Shown here: positions 55,331 through 63,747 of the stretch, piece after piece
Layout: each line of letters begins with the position of its first letter
How positions within the stretch are numbered: the stretch's first letter is position 1
NCBI GenBank assembly: GCA_963747315.1
Contig: CAVVEQ010000013.1
Location: 248,001 to 312,000, forward strand
DNA from: CAVVEQ01 sp963747315
Lineage (GTDB): Bacteria > Chloroflexota > Anaerolineae > Anaerolineales > Anaerolineaceae
Length of the DNA: 64,000 nt
Reading direction: 5' to 3'
The notes under the pieces: generated by a model
What the model was told of the DNA's origin: nothing
The model's input: the letters and a program-made list of their open reading frames with translations, nothing else
The model's database searches: none
Program-made: the position numbers and the translations under genes

Positions 55331-56194
55331 TTAATCCGAAATGATCTCCGAAATGACCGCTTTTGCCTCCTCCAGGGTTGGTACACCATTCAGGCGAATG
55401 CGGGTTACGGAATTGGATGCTATCCTAACCGCGCAGCGGGCGGCTTCCCACGGATCACGGGTTTGTTGCAGACGGATGAAGAATGTGGCAGCGAAGATAT
55501 CTCCCGCCCCGGTAGGTTCGACCATCGTTACAGCAGGGGCGTTTACGCGCCGGACATCTCCATTCCAGTAGATGCGAGCGCCGGATGCACCTTCCGTGAT
55601 AACCAAAACCCGGGTTTTGGGAATCAATTCTTCAATCCGATTTTCATCATGATGTACATCCTCAACACTGAGGATGACCGCGGAGGCCTTTTCAATAATT
55701 AAATCCGAATTCATCCATTCCCCATAGACAACTCTACCGCTCTGATCCCAGGATCGCATCCACCCCTGGGGAGTTACCCCGATAAAAGAGTTAGGAAAAG
55801 CGTTAATTATTTCAGCGTCCAATTCCCTGCAGAGCGGGGCAAGGTGCACGATGGCAGGGTTATTCCAGGCGGGGGGGATATCGACTGCGGAAATATCGGA
55901 GGCTTTGGAGTGAAGGACCTGAATTCGCCCGTGAGGAGTCTGAATATTTTCAAATGTGGTGGCTTCGGTGGAATCGTTTATCGAAATCCCGATTCTTTCC
56001 AAACCCGAGAGATCCATGGCTTTCGGGGCAGCGGTGATGATCCCCACCCGCAAGTCAAAAGCCAGGGCAGTGAGTCCGGAGAATGTAACCGTTCCACCCA
56101 GTTCCTTGCCTGCAGAAGTAATATCTTGGCTGACGTGACCGATCGCCAGGTAATCCACGGGTTGGATGGGTTGGTTTTCGCGGTTGTAATTCAA
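55331..56194 (-). CDS. PfkB-family carbohydrate kinase
   Basis: A 287-residue ribokinase/PfkB-like kinase. The catalytic motif VEPTGAGDIFAATFFIRL contains the Asp base. The N-terminal part (IGHVSQDITSAGKELGGTVT) is the substrate-binding beta face. Sugar or nucleoside substrate unknown. Lies upstream of parA and downstream of a zinc-ribbon gene in a minus-strand run. Confidence 0.88.
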   Translation of the reverse strand: MNYNRENQPIQPVDYLAIGHVSQDITSAGKELGGTVTFSGLTALAFDLRVGIITAAPKAMDLSGLERIGISINDSTEATTFENIQTPHGRIQVLHSKASDISAVDIPPAWNNPAIVHLAPLCRELDAEIINAFPNSFIGVTPQGWMRSWDQSGRVVYGEWMNSDLIIEKASAVILSVEDVHHDENRIEELIPKTRVLVITEGASGARIYWNGDVRRVNAPAVTMVEPTGAGDIFAATFFIRLQQTRDPWEAARCAVRIASNSVTRIRLNGVPTLEEAKAVISEIISD

Positions 56195-56200
56195 TGAATG

Positions 56201-56734
56201 TTACTTCTCTTCGGAGGAATAATCATCGGCAATGGAATAATCCTTGATGCTTTCTTCCACCGATGGGAGATCGAGGGGATTATTATCCAAACGAGAACCT
56301 GGAGCCGGAGCGGCGCAATACGGGCAGAGGTTCCATGCGAGGTCCATCAACTTCCCACATTGTGTACAGGGCTTTTTCAGGCGTGTATGGCAATTGGGGC
56401 AGACGATCCATTGCGGGTCTAGCTTTCGGCTGCAACCCGGGCAAAGCGGATTATCCTCGATGGATTGCAGCAGAGCCTCCTCTTCCAACGTTTTTTGATA
56501 TTCATCTTCCAGTGTGAGGGAGGGGCGCAGAATGATATAGATCAGAACCCCTGGCAAAAATAGTATTGCCGCTACCAGGGTTGCAAGAATGCGGATGAGT
56601 GGATCGCGGGTTCGTCTGCGGGCATCACGGTACGTCCAGATAACAAGGCTGACCCACAGAGCGGCTGTGAATGCCGCGCCAAAACCGGTCAGGATAAGCA
56701 CCATGCTGCTTATAAAGGTAGGATCTAAAGTCAT
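56201..56734 (-). CDS. Two-TM protein with double zinc ribbon
   Basis: A 177-residue membrane protein. Two hydrophobic segments (about residues 10-32 and 48-68) precede an acidic helix, then two zinc ribbons: CPGCSRKLDPQWIVCPNCHT and CTQCGKLMDLAWNLCPYCAA. The ribbon pairs are typical of regulatory or scaffolding membrane proteins. The tail is acidic. Function unknown. Confidence 0.75.
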   Translation of the reverse strand: MTLDPTFISSMVLILTGFGAAFTAALWVSLVIWTYRDARRRTRDPLIRILATLVAAILFLPGVLIYIILRPSLTLEDEYQKTLEEEALLQSIEDNPLCPGCSRKLDPQWIVCPNCHTRLKKPCTQCGKLMDLAWNLCPYCAAPAPGSRLDNNPLDLPSVEESIKDYSIADDYSSEEK

Positions 56735-56843
56735 TCGAATCTCCGCAGGAAAATTATAGCATGGATGAATTGGGATTGCGGAAAAACGGTGTTTTCGCCA
56801 TAATTACGGTCTATATGGTTACCATGGAGGAGGATTTTCTTCA

Positions 56844-57545
56844 TTGAGAGAAGGGCTTACCGAATACCGGATCACCGACCTTCTGCTTTCCGAACGGCCG
56901 CGCGAGCGATTGGAGAAACAAGGTGCATCTGCGCTGACCCTTGTCGAGCTGCTTGCTATCCTCATCCGCGTAGGAGTGAGGGGAGAGAACGCACTGGAAG
57001 TCTCCCAGCGCATTCTTGATCGATTTAAAGGGTTGCGCGGTATGCAATCCGCCAGTTTCCTGGAGCTCTCGCAAGAGCGGGGGATTGGCAGAGCAAAAGC
57101 TGCGCAGATTCAGGCGGCAATCGAACTTGGCAACCGTCTTTCCAGGGAACGCCCGATCGAGCGGGTGATCATAAATTCTCCGGAGGAAGCTGCCAACTTG
57201 ATCCGGTACGAGATGGCTGGTCTGGACCACGAAGAAATCTGGACGATGCTCCTGGATACCCGGAATAAATTGATTGAGGTCAAACATGTTTATGTAGGCT
57301 CTCTCAATTCTGCATTTGCCCGAACCGCGGAGATTTTCAAACAGGCCATCCTCGCGAATGCAGCTGGTATCATTCTCGCGCACAATCACCCCAGCGGAGA
57401 CCCCAATCCGAGCCCGGAAGATATTGCCATGACTCGTAACCTGGTTCAGGCAGGCCGAATGCTGGATATCGACCTGGTGGATCACCTGGTTATCGCTGCG
57501 GATACATTTACCTCACTGAAGGAAAGGCACCTGGGATTTGACTGA
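56844..57545 (+). CDS. radC: RadC-family JAMM-domain protein
   Basis: A 233-residue RadC protein. An N-terminal HhH-like helical region (RITDLLLSERPRERLEKQGA) is followed by the JAMM metalloprotease-like site HNHPSGDPNPSPED, with its His, His and Asp metal ligands, and an upstream Glu. The start is TTG at 56844. The historic DNA-repair role is disputed and the substrate is unknown. The stop overlaps the start of the next gene by one base. Confidence 0.93.
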   Translation: MREGLTEYRITDLLLSERPRERLEKQGASALTLVELLAILIRVGVRGENALEVSQRILDRFKGLRGMQSASFLELSQERGIGRAKAAQIQAAIELGNRLSRERPIERVIINSPEEAANLIRYEMAGLDHEEIWTMLLDTRNKLIEVKHVYVGSLNSAFARTAEIFKQAILANAAGIILAHNHPSGDPNPSPEDIAMTRNLVQAGRMLDIDLVDHLVIAADTFTSLKERHLGFD

Positions 57546-58846
57546 TGGATGACTATATTCATGATCTGCTTGTCAGAGGTGTGGCTGCAATCAAGGGCGG
57601 CGAAAGGGAGAGCGGGCGGAAAACCCTGGAACGATTGCTCGACCTAGATGCTTCCCTGGAGGACCGCCTGGATGCCTGGTGGTACCTGAGCGAAATCAGC
57701 GAGGATAAAAAGAAGTCGCGGGATTACCTGGAAAACATCCTGGCGAACGAACCCTCCGATGCCCGTGCGAGAAGAAAGCTGGCCATCCTGGATGGCAAGT
57801 TGAATGAGGCAGATGTAATTAACCCGGATGCGCTCAAACCAGTCACCAGTGGGATCGCGCAAGGTGCCGCGGACAGGTTCACCTGTCCAAAATGCGGTGG
57901 GAAGATGGTTTTTTCTGCCGATGGCAGCCGAATCATCTGTGAATTCTGCGCCAACAGGGAGCGGAGTGACCCGGAAAATGGGAAGTCGGGTGAGCAGGAT
58001 TTTTTCCTGGCGATGGCCACGCGGAAGGGTCACTCCCGCCAGATGGATGCGATCACTTTTGACTGCGAAGGTTGCGGTAGCGAGTTCATTTTACCTCCCA
58101 CCCGGATGACAATCACCTGTCCGTATTGCGGTTCTGCGTACGTGGCGAAATGTCCTGATCCAAAAATCACGCTGCAGCCCAATGGAGTGATCCCTTTCAA
58201 GATCAGCGAAAACAGGGTAAAGGACATCCTGCGTAGCTGGTTCAAAGTGCACACACCCAAACCTCCCTTCAGGGTTGCATCCGGAGTGGGGATGTACCTG
58301 CCAATTTGGTCATTCAATATTGAAGGTCCTGTTCCCTACCGCTACCAGGTGGAGAAGGACGATAAAAAGGTCACCATCGAAGGCGAAGATTTTATGCTGG
58401 AATCAGGTGTCAGTGTTTGCGCAACATCAAAAATCCCGCCGGGGTGGTTATCCGAAATCAATAACTATGAGTTTAGAGAGATGGTGCCTTATGAAGCCAA
58501 CTTGCTCGCGGACTGGGTTGCCGAGAATTACCAGGTGAACGTCGGAGATGCATCCCTGACCGCCCGGCAGATCGCCCTGGGGGAAATGCGAAACAAGATC
58601 ATGATCAGTCTGGAAAGCGGCGCCAGCAACCTGCAGGTTATATCATCGAAGATCGCTGTGGTCAGCTTTGAGCTTATCCTGCTCCCGGTGTGGTGGGTCC
58701 TCTACGAAAGTGACGGCAGGCGGTTCCACACCCTGGTTAATGGGTCCAGCGGGAAAGTTCGGGATGAGCGCTGCGCAGACCAGAATTTCGGGCAAAAATT
58801 GTTCGATTTCATCCGCCGCGGGGGTAAGGCAGGATTCTTGACATAA
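57545..58846 (+). CDS. TPR plus zinc-ribbon protein, unknown function
   Basis: A 433-residue protein. The N-terminus is TPR-like (ESGRKTLERLLDLDASLEDR and SRDYLENILANEPSDARARR). Two zinc ribbons follow: CPKCGGKMVFSADGSRIICEFC (about residues 115-136) and CEGCGSEFILPP-type with CPYCG (about 175-200). The C-terminal 220 residues are beta-rich without a recognised signature (FRVASGVGMYLPIWSFNIEG). It starts at the last base of radC. The -35 element of the rplU promoter overlaps its 3' end. Function unknown. Confidence 0.72.
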   Translation: MDDYIHDLLVRGVAAIKGGERESGRKTLERLLDLDASLEDRLDAWWYLSEISEDKKKSRDYLENILANEPSDARARRKLAILDGKLNEADVINPDALKPVTSGIAQGAADRFTCPKCGGKMVFSADGSRIICEFCANRERSDPENGKSGEQDFFLAMATRKGHSRQMDAITFDCEGCGSEFILPPTRMTITCPYCGSAYVAKCPDPKITLQPNGVIPFKISENRVKDILRSWFKVHTPKPPFRVASGVGMYLPIWSFNIEGPVPYRYQVEKDDKKVTIEGEDFMLESGVSVCATSKIPPGWLSEINNYEFREMVPYEANLLADWVAENYQVNVGDASLTARQIALGEMRNKIMISLESGASNLQVISSKIAVVSFELILLPVWWVLYESDGRRFHTLVNGSSGKVRDERCADQNFGQKLFDFIRRGGKAGFLT

Positions 58847-58988
58847 AGAGGTCTATCCCGTATAATACCGTTCGCTTGGCTCCAGCAGAGTAAGTAGGCT
58901 GGGGCATAATTATGTAACCCCAACTTCCCCGCAGCCGGGCGTGAATTGCGGCGCGTGGTCTGCGGCGAAGTGAAGATTGGAGTGAACA
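58838..58988 (+). promoter_or_regulatory. Consensus promoter and structured leader of the rplU operon
   Basis: TTGACA (58838-58843) and TATAAT (58861-58866) are perfect sigma70 boxes with a 17-base spacer, and the -35 overlaps the stop of the upstream gene. Transcription should start near 58873, leaving a leader of about 115 bases. Two hairpins are visible: TGGGG/CCCCA (58900-58904 with 58918-58922) and CCGCAG/CTGCGG (58929-58934 with 58960-58965). Ribosomal-protein leaders of this kind often bind the encoded protein; L21 autoregulation is a guess. Confidence 0.8.
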
Positions 58989-59306
58989 ATGCAATACGCA
59001 ATAGTTGAAAGCGGCGGAAAACAGTTCAAAGCCGTGGAAGGAAAAACGATCGAAGTCGATTACATGCCCATCGAGATCGGGCAGGCGATTGAACTAAAAT
59101 CGGTGCTGTTGACGGTGAATGATGAGAAGGTTAAGGTCGGTACACCACTGGTAAAAGGAGCGGTAGTAAAAGCCACTGTTGCCAGCCACGATAAAGGCCC
59201 CAAGCTGACGATCTTCAAATACAGTCCGAAGAAACGCATCCGCGTCAAGACCGGCCACCGCCAAATCTATACCCAGTTGAAAATCGATAAGATCGAGATG
59301 GAGTAA
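58989..59306 (+). CDS. rplU: 50S ribosomal protein L21
   Basis: A 105-residue L21 beginning MQYAIVESGGKQFKAVEG and ending with KKRIRVKTGHRQIYTQLKID, the conserved basic loop and signature. A ribosome site (GGAGTGAAC) precedes the ATG. First gene of the L21-L27-L31 operon. Confidence 0.97.
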   Translation: MQYAIVESGGKQFKAVEGKTIEVDYMPIEIGQAIELKSVLLTVNDEKVKVGTPLVKGAVVKATVASHDKGPKLTIFKYSPKKRIRVKTGHRQIYTQLKIDKIEME

Positions 59307-59309
59307 ACA

Positions 59310-59573
59310 ATGGCCCATAAAAAAGGTGGCGGCTCAGTCCGCAACGGTCGTGATAGCAATGCCCAGCGTCTGGGCGTGAAGCGCTTCGCCGGTCAATTTG
59401 TTCTTTCAGGCAATATCCTCGTCCGCCAGCGCGGCACCCGCATCAAACCGGGCACCAACGTTGGTACTGGCAAGGATTACACCCTTTTTGCCACCAGTGA
59501 CGGTTTCGTCGTTTTTGAAACCCTGCCAAACGGTCAGAAGATGGTCAGCATTCAACCTGGTTCCAAAAACTAG
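59310..59573 (+). CDS. rpmA: 50S ribosomal protein L27
   Basis: An 87-residue L27: MAHKKGGGSVRNGRDSNAQR, LGVKRFAGQFVLSGNILVRQ and RGTRIKPGTNVGTGKDYTLF are all canonical. It reaches the peptidyl-transferase site with its flexible N-terminus. It begins 3 bases after rplU. Confidence 0.97.
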   Translation: MAHKKGGGSVRNGRDSNAQRLGVKRFAGQFVLSGNILVRQRGTRIKPGTNVGTGKDYTLFATSDGFVVFETLPNGQKMVSIQPGSKN

Positions 59574-59648
59574 GTCTAACGGGTTTGCACCGGCAGGTCG
59601 ATGGACCGGACCGGAAGCGAACCTACGAAAGGAAAACAGGTAAGTTTC

Positions 59649-60128
59649 ATGAAACAAGGCATTCATCCCACCTATTACCCGGACGCGAAAGTGACTTGCG
59701 CCTGCGGAAACACCTGGAACACCGGTTCAACCCGCAAGGAAATTCGCACCGAGGTTTGCTCAAAGTGCCACCCATTCTTCACTGGCCAGCAGCAGCGTCT
59801 GATCGACATCGAAGGCCAGGTCGACCGCTTCTACAAGAAGCTGCAAGCCCGTCAGTCTTTTGTGGAACAGCAACAGGCAAAGGAAGATGCTCGAACTTCC
59901 CCAGATCGCCCTGTTGCGGAATTGGAACTCGGTAACCGCCCGACAGAAGCGCTTGCGAAAGCTGGCATCACTACGGTAGGTCAGGTAATCGACAAACTTG
60001 CAGAGGGTGATGCAGCCCTCCTGGGGATCGAAGGCTTCGGACGAAAATCGTTGATCGACATTAAAAAGAAGATGCGTTCCCTTGGGTATGAATTACCCGA
60101 ACTAACTGAGGAAACTCCCACTGAGTAA
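59649..60128 (+). CDS. rpmE: 50S ribosomal protein L31 with a C-terminal RNAP alpha-CTD-like domain
   Basis: A 159-residue protein, about twice the usual L31 length. Residues 1-70 are zinc-binding L31 (start MKQGIHPTYYPDAKVTC; cysteines 17, 19, 37 and 40). A short charged linker is followed by residues 90-148 (LELGNRPTEALAKAGITTVG and IEGFGRKSLIDIKKKMRSLG) that match the helix-hairpin-helix fold of the RNA polymerase alpha C-terminal domain. Residues equivalent to DNA-contacting R265, G296, K298 and S299 of E. coli alpha are kept, while N268 is Glu. The fusion is what is seen; any role in tethering is inferred. A better ATG than the upstream in-frame one at 59601 is used because it gives the canonical L31 start. 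Confidence 0.88.
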   Translation: MKQGIHPTYYPDAKVTCACGNTWNTGSTRKEIRTEVCSKCHPFFTGQQQRLIDIEGQVDRFYKKLQARQSFVEQQQAKEDARTSPDRPVAELELGNRPTEALAKAGITTVGQVIDKLAEGDAALLGIEGFGRKSLIDIKKKMRSLGYELPELTEETPTE

Positions 60129-60143
60129 TCCAGTACAAATAAG

Positions 60144-60176
60144 AAGAACCAGGTTTAAGCCTGGTTCTTTTTTGTT
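60144..60176. terminator. Bidirectional terminator of the rplU operon and the HAD gene
   Basis: AAGAACCAGG and CCTGGTTCTT pair perfectly around a TTTAAG loop, followed by TTTTTG. It separates the convergent rpmE and HAD genes. Confidence 0.9.
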
Positions 60177-60999
60177 AATTCGATTTGAGCAGTTGGTGCA
60201 GCCCGGCAACATCCTGCAGGATCAGGTCCGGTTGATAAATAGTGTCTTTTAAATCCTCCAGGGAGGTTTCACCACTCAGTACCAGGATTGTTTTAATGCC
60301 TGCTGACCCTAGCGCGATATCGGTGCTCAACCGGTCTCCGACCATGGCCATTTTTTCGACTGGGCAATTCATTCGTTCGCTTATCGCAGCCACCATCGAT
60401 GGGAAGGGTTTTCCGCAGATCTCATCCGGTTTTCTTCCGGTGGCAGCGGTAACCAAGGCAATGAATGCCCCTGTATCGGGGATTGATCCCGCCTCCACCG
60501 GGCAATTAAGATCCGGGTGGGTGGCAAAATAGGGCAATCCGGAGCGTACGAAATCGCAGGTTTTACGCAGGGTCTCGTAGGGGATGCCGGTATCAAATCC
60601 GAGAACAATTACTTCCGGGTTTTTATTCACCACCCGGTAGCCTGCCAGACGAAAAAGTTTCTTAAGATGAATTGTTCCTGCCACGAAGACCCGCGCCTGG
60701 GGATACTGGCGGTCCAACGAATAAATGGTGGCATCCCCGGAGGTAAATATTTGCTCTGTTGTGATCCTGATACCCAGTGTTTCCAGCTTCTGTTGATACG
60801 CAGCCGGGTCTTTGGACGAATTGTTGGTGAGGATCAGGAATTTGTGTTTGGATCCCTGGAGAAAGGTAATGAACTCGCTTGCACCCGGGATCAATCGATC
60901 GCCGAGGTAGAGGGTACCATCCAGATCCAGGAGGAAGAGCTCGACAGATGCCAGAATTTTGGTTGCGATGGCTTTTAAAGGTGAGGATGTTAGATTCAT
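60175..60999 (-). CDS. HAD-superfamily hydrolase, subfamily IIA (NagD-like)
   Basis: A 274-residue HAD phosphatase. Motif I is LFLLDLDGTLYLGDRLIPG, motif II LILTNNSSKDPAAY, motif III has Lys in CGKPFPSMVAAI, and motif IV is MVGDRLSTDIALG. The cap is of the IIA type. Members dephosphorylate small phosphates such as nucleotides or sugars; the substrate is unknown. Confidence 0.93.
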   Translation of the reverse strand: MNLTSSPLKAIATKILASVELFLLDLDGTLYLGDRLIPGASEFITFLQGSKHKFLILTNNSSKDPAAYQQKLETLGIRITTEQIFTSGDATIYSLDRQYPQARVFVAGTIHLKKLFRLAGYRVVNKNPEVIVLGFDTGIPYETLRKTCDFVRSGLPYFATHPDLNCPVEAGSIPDTGAFIALVTAATGRKPDEICGKPFPSMVAAISERMNCPVEKMAMVGDRLSTDIALGSAGIKTILVLSGETSLEDLKDTIYQPDLILQDVAGLHQLLKSN

Positions 61000-61092
61000 A
61001 TAGTTTCGTGACTACTTCCGCGATTATAGCCGATGGGAGCGTCAACGCGGATAAGGTAAAATACCTGAAACAATCGTGCGAGGAGGTTGGGT

Positions 61093-61662
61093 ATGGTACA
61101 CCACGAAGGGTCGGTGGAAGTGGTCTGTGGTTCGATGTTCAGCGGAAAGACCGAGGAGCTAATCAGAAGGTTGAAACGAGCCGCGATCGCCCGCCAAAAA
61201 GTTCAGGTATTCAAACCCTCCATCGATGACCGTTACCACACCGAGAAAGTCACCTCACATGACGGCATGGATTTCGATGCCCTTCCCATCAAAGATTCCC
61301 GCGAAATCCTGATCAATGTTCATCCGGATACAACAGTGGTTGGCCTGGACGAGGGGAATTTCCTGGATTCCGGCATTGTTGAAGTGGTCGACCAACTGGC
61401 GGAACGCGGAATCCGCGTTATCATCGCCGGGCTGGACCTGGATTTCCGCGGCGAGCCCTTCGGCTGCATGCCGGAGTTGATGGCACGGGCGGAAAAAGTG
61501 GATAAACTGCAGGCCATCTGCATGGTCTGTGGAGAACCGGCCAGCCGCACTCAGCGACTGGTGGATGGCAGGCCGGCCAGGTTCAACGATCCGGTCATTA
61601 TCGTTGGAGCGGCTGAAATGTATGAAGCCCGCTGCCGGAAACATCACGAGGTACCAAGATGA
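61093..61662 (+). CDS. tdk: Thymidine kinase
   Basis: A 189-residue type II thymidine kinase making dTMP. Walker A GSMFSGKTEELIRRL, Walker B VVGLDEGNFLD, the zinc-ribbon cysteines (CMVCGEPASRTQR and the last cysteine in EARCRKHH) and IVGAAEMYEARC are all present. The ATG at 61093 has AGGAGG six bases before it; a TTG at 61087 overlaps that site. The stop overlaps hpt's start. Confidence 0.95.
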   Translation: MVHHEGSVEVVCGSMFSGKTEELIRRLKRAAIARQKVQVFKPSIDDRYHTEKVTSHDGMDFDALPIKDSREILINVHPDTTVVGLDEGNFLDSGIVEVVDQLAERGIRVIIAGLDLDFRGEPFGCMPELMARAEKVDKLQAICMVCGEPASRTQRLVDGRPARFNDPVIIVGAAEMYEARCRKHHEVPR

Positions 61663-62222
61663 CAATGCGCGATTACCACGAATTCCTGGGGGAGATACTG
61701 GTTACGGAGGATCAATTAAAGAACCGCATCCAAGCGCTGGGCGAACAGATCAGCCGGGATTACCGCGAGGAGAATGACCTGCTGTTGATCTGCATCCTGC
61801 GGGGTGGGGTCTTGTTTCTTACGGATCTCATGCGGCATATTACAGTCCCGCTTTCGGTGGAGTTCATGGCAGTTTCCTCCTATGGGTCAGGGCACCGGGA
61901 ATCCACCGGTCATGTCCGCATCACACTGGATCTGATCAGTGACATTCATGACCGCAACGTACTGGTTATTGAGGATATTGTTGATAGCGGCCGAACGCTT
62001 TCCTCCGTGGTGGAGCTGCTTACAACCCGGGAACCGAAAAGCCTGAACGTGTGCACGCTGCTGGATAAATCCGAGCGGCGGGAAGTGGAGGTTCCCCTGC
62101 GGTACGTGGGGTTCTCGATTCCGAATAAATTCGTTTTCGGCTACGGGTTGGACATCGATGAGTATTACCGCAATTTACCCTTCATCGGCGTTGTGGATCT
62201 GAAAAAGTACGACTCACCCTAG
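61659..62222 (+). CDS. hpt: Hypoxanthine phosphoribosyltransferase
   Basis: A 187-residue HPRT converting hypoxanthine (and often guanine) with PRPP into IMP/GMP. The PRPP-binding motif is VLVIEDIVDSGRTLSSVVEL; ICILRGGVLFLTDLMRHI and FMAVSSYGSG are typical. Coupled to tdk by a 4-base overlap. With PNP elsewhere in the window this completes a purine salvage route. Confidence 0.95.
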   Translation: MTMRDYHEFLGEILVTEDQLKNRIQALGEQISRDYREENDLLLICILRGGVLFLTDLMRHITVPLSVEFMAVSSYGSGHRESTGHVRITLDLISDIHDRNVLVIEDIVDSGRTLSSVVELLTTREPKSLNVCTLLDKSERREVEVPLRYVGFSIPNKFVFGYGLDIDEYYRNLPFIGVVDLKKYDSP

Positions 62223-62240
62223 CATCCTGGAAAGGCAAAG

Positions 62241-63746
62241 ATGGAAAAAGGCTTGACCTGGCTGCCGCCCCAAATCCGGGAAGCGTTTCAAAAATCGGGG
62301 GTAGGGGGGAACGTTTTTCTCGTTGGTGGTGCGGTTCGGGATGTGATCTTGGGGGTGAAATGCAGGGATTATGATTTCGTCCTCGAAGGCAAAACAAGGC
62401 AAATCGCGCGCAGGGTAGCGGATCTCCTCGGAGGTGATTTTTATCCCCTGGATGAAGAACGCCAGGTCATGCGGGTTCTCTGGTACCCGGATGCCAAAGA
62501 CACGCTCACCCTGGATTTTTCACCTTTCCAGGGCGGAACCTTGGAAGCTGACCTGAAAAACCGGGATTTCACGATAAATGCCATGGCAGTCGATCCCGCC
62601 AACCCCGATCATGTTCTTGATCCACTGGGGGGCGCAGCAGATCTGAAGAATCGCATCCTGAAACGCTGCAGGGAGAACTCCATCCTTGATGACCCGGTAC
62701 GGGCCGTAAGAGCAGCCCGAATCGCGGTCCAACTCGGGCTGACGATTGAATCGCAGACCGTTGGCGAGATCCGTAAAGCTGCAGGCAGGCTGGGTTCAAT
62801 TTCAGCGGAACGTATCCGGGATGAGCTCTTCAGGCTGATGGCAGGCAGACATGTTTCCAGCGCACTCCGGCTTTTGGATAACCTGGGTTTGTTGGGTGAG
62901 CTGTTTCCGGAAATCGCCTGCCTGAAGGGCGTGGAGCAATCCCGGCCGCATACCATGGATGTGTACGAACATACCCTTGCTTGTGTTTCCCGGCTGGAAG
63001 ATTTTATCAATTATTTCAACCCTGCGGCTGAAAGCGATTCCTTACAGGATCTGACTTCAGCCCAGGCGTTCTCAGTTCTCGGACCGTACCGCTCGGCTTA
63101 CCAGGAGCACCTGCAGGAAAGGATCACCGACGATCGGATTCGCCGGGCTAGTCTTAGTTTTGCTGCACTCTACCATGACGCAGGTAAGGCTGTCTCCACT
63201 CACAGGGGTGCGGATGGGGTGCTGCACAGTTATGGGCATGAGACCACTGGCGCAAGGATCGCGATGAAGCGCACCAGGTTATTAGCATGCAGCAATCGGG
63301 AATCAGAAATCGTTGAACGAATCGTGAAGAATCACATGCGACCGAATTTACTGCGGAAAACCACCCGGGGAATTACCCCCAAAGCCGTCTACCGGTATTT
63401 CCGCGATTGCGGGGATGAGGGGTTAGATATCTGCGTTTTCTCCCTGGCGGATATGCTCGCCAAACGAGCCGGAGCACCAGACCAGGATGAATGGTTGGGA
63501 CTGCTCGAAGTGAACCGCTGCTTACTGGATGCCTGGTTCAACCACCACGATGTAAAGGTGTCTCCTCCGAGATTGGTAGATGGGAATGACCTGATGAGAG
63601 CGCTATCCATTCCGCCCGGACCGGCGGTGGGAAAAGCATTAGCTTTAATCACCGAGGCGCAGGTGGAAGGAAGGATCCATACACAAGAAGAGGCAATAGT
63701 GTACATAAAGCAGCATAATAAAGGTTCGAGGAAGGAAAATCTCTGA
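62241..63746 (+). CDS. cca: CCA-adding tRNA nucleotidyltransferase / poly(A) polymerase family with HD domain
   Basis: A 501-residue class II nucleotidyltransferase. The catalytic head has VFLVGGAVRDVILGVKCRDY with the metal Asp pair DYDF, then LKNRDFTINAMAVDPANPD and LDPLGGAADLKNRILK. The neck has DDPVRAVRAARIAVQLGL. A C-terminal HD domain (FAALYHDAGKAVS, HSYGHETTGAR and IVKNHMRPNLLRKT) suggests an extra phosphohydrolase activity. It adds or repairs the 3' CCA of tRNAs, or polyadenylates RNA; the sequence alone does not separate these. Confidence 0.9.
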   Translation: MEKGLTWLPPQIREAFQKSGVGGNVFLVGGAVRDVILGVKCRDYDFVLEGKTRQIARRVADLLGGDFYPLDEERQVMRVLWYPDAKDTLTLDFSPFQGGTLEADLKNRDFTINAMAVDPANPDHVLDPLGGAADLKNRILKRCRENSILDDPVRAVRAARIAVQLGLTIESQTVGEIRKAAGRLGSISAERIRDELFRLMAGRHVSSALRLLDNLGLLGELFPEIACLKGVEQSRPHTMDVYEHTLACVSRLEDFINYFNPAAESDSLQDLTSAQAFSVLGPYRSAYQEHLQERITDDRIRRASLSFAALYHDAGKAVSTHRGADGVLHSYGHETTGARIAMKRTRLLACSNRESEIVERIVKNHMRPNLLRKTTRGITPKAVYRYFRDCGDEGLDICVFSLADMLAKRAGAPDQDEWLGLLEVNRCLLDAWFNHHDVKVSPPRLVDGNDLMRALSIPPGPAVGKALALITEAQVEGRIHTQEEAIVYIKQHNKGSRKENL

Positions 63747-63747
63747 A

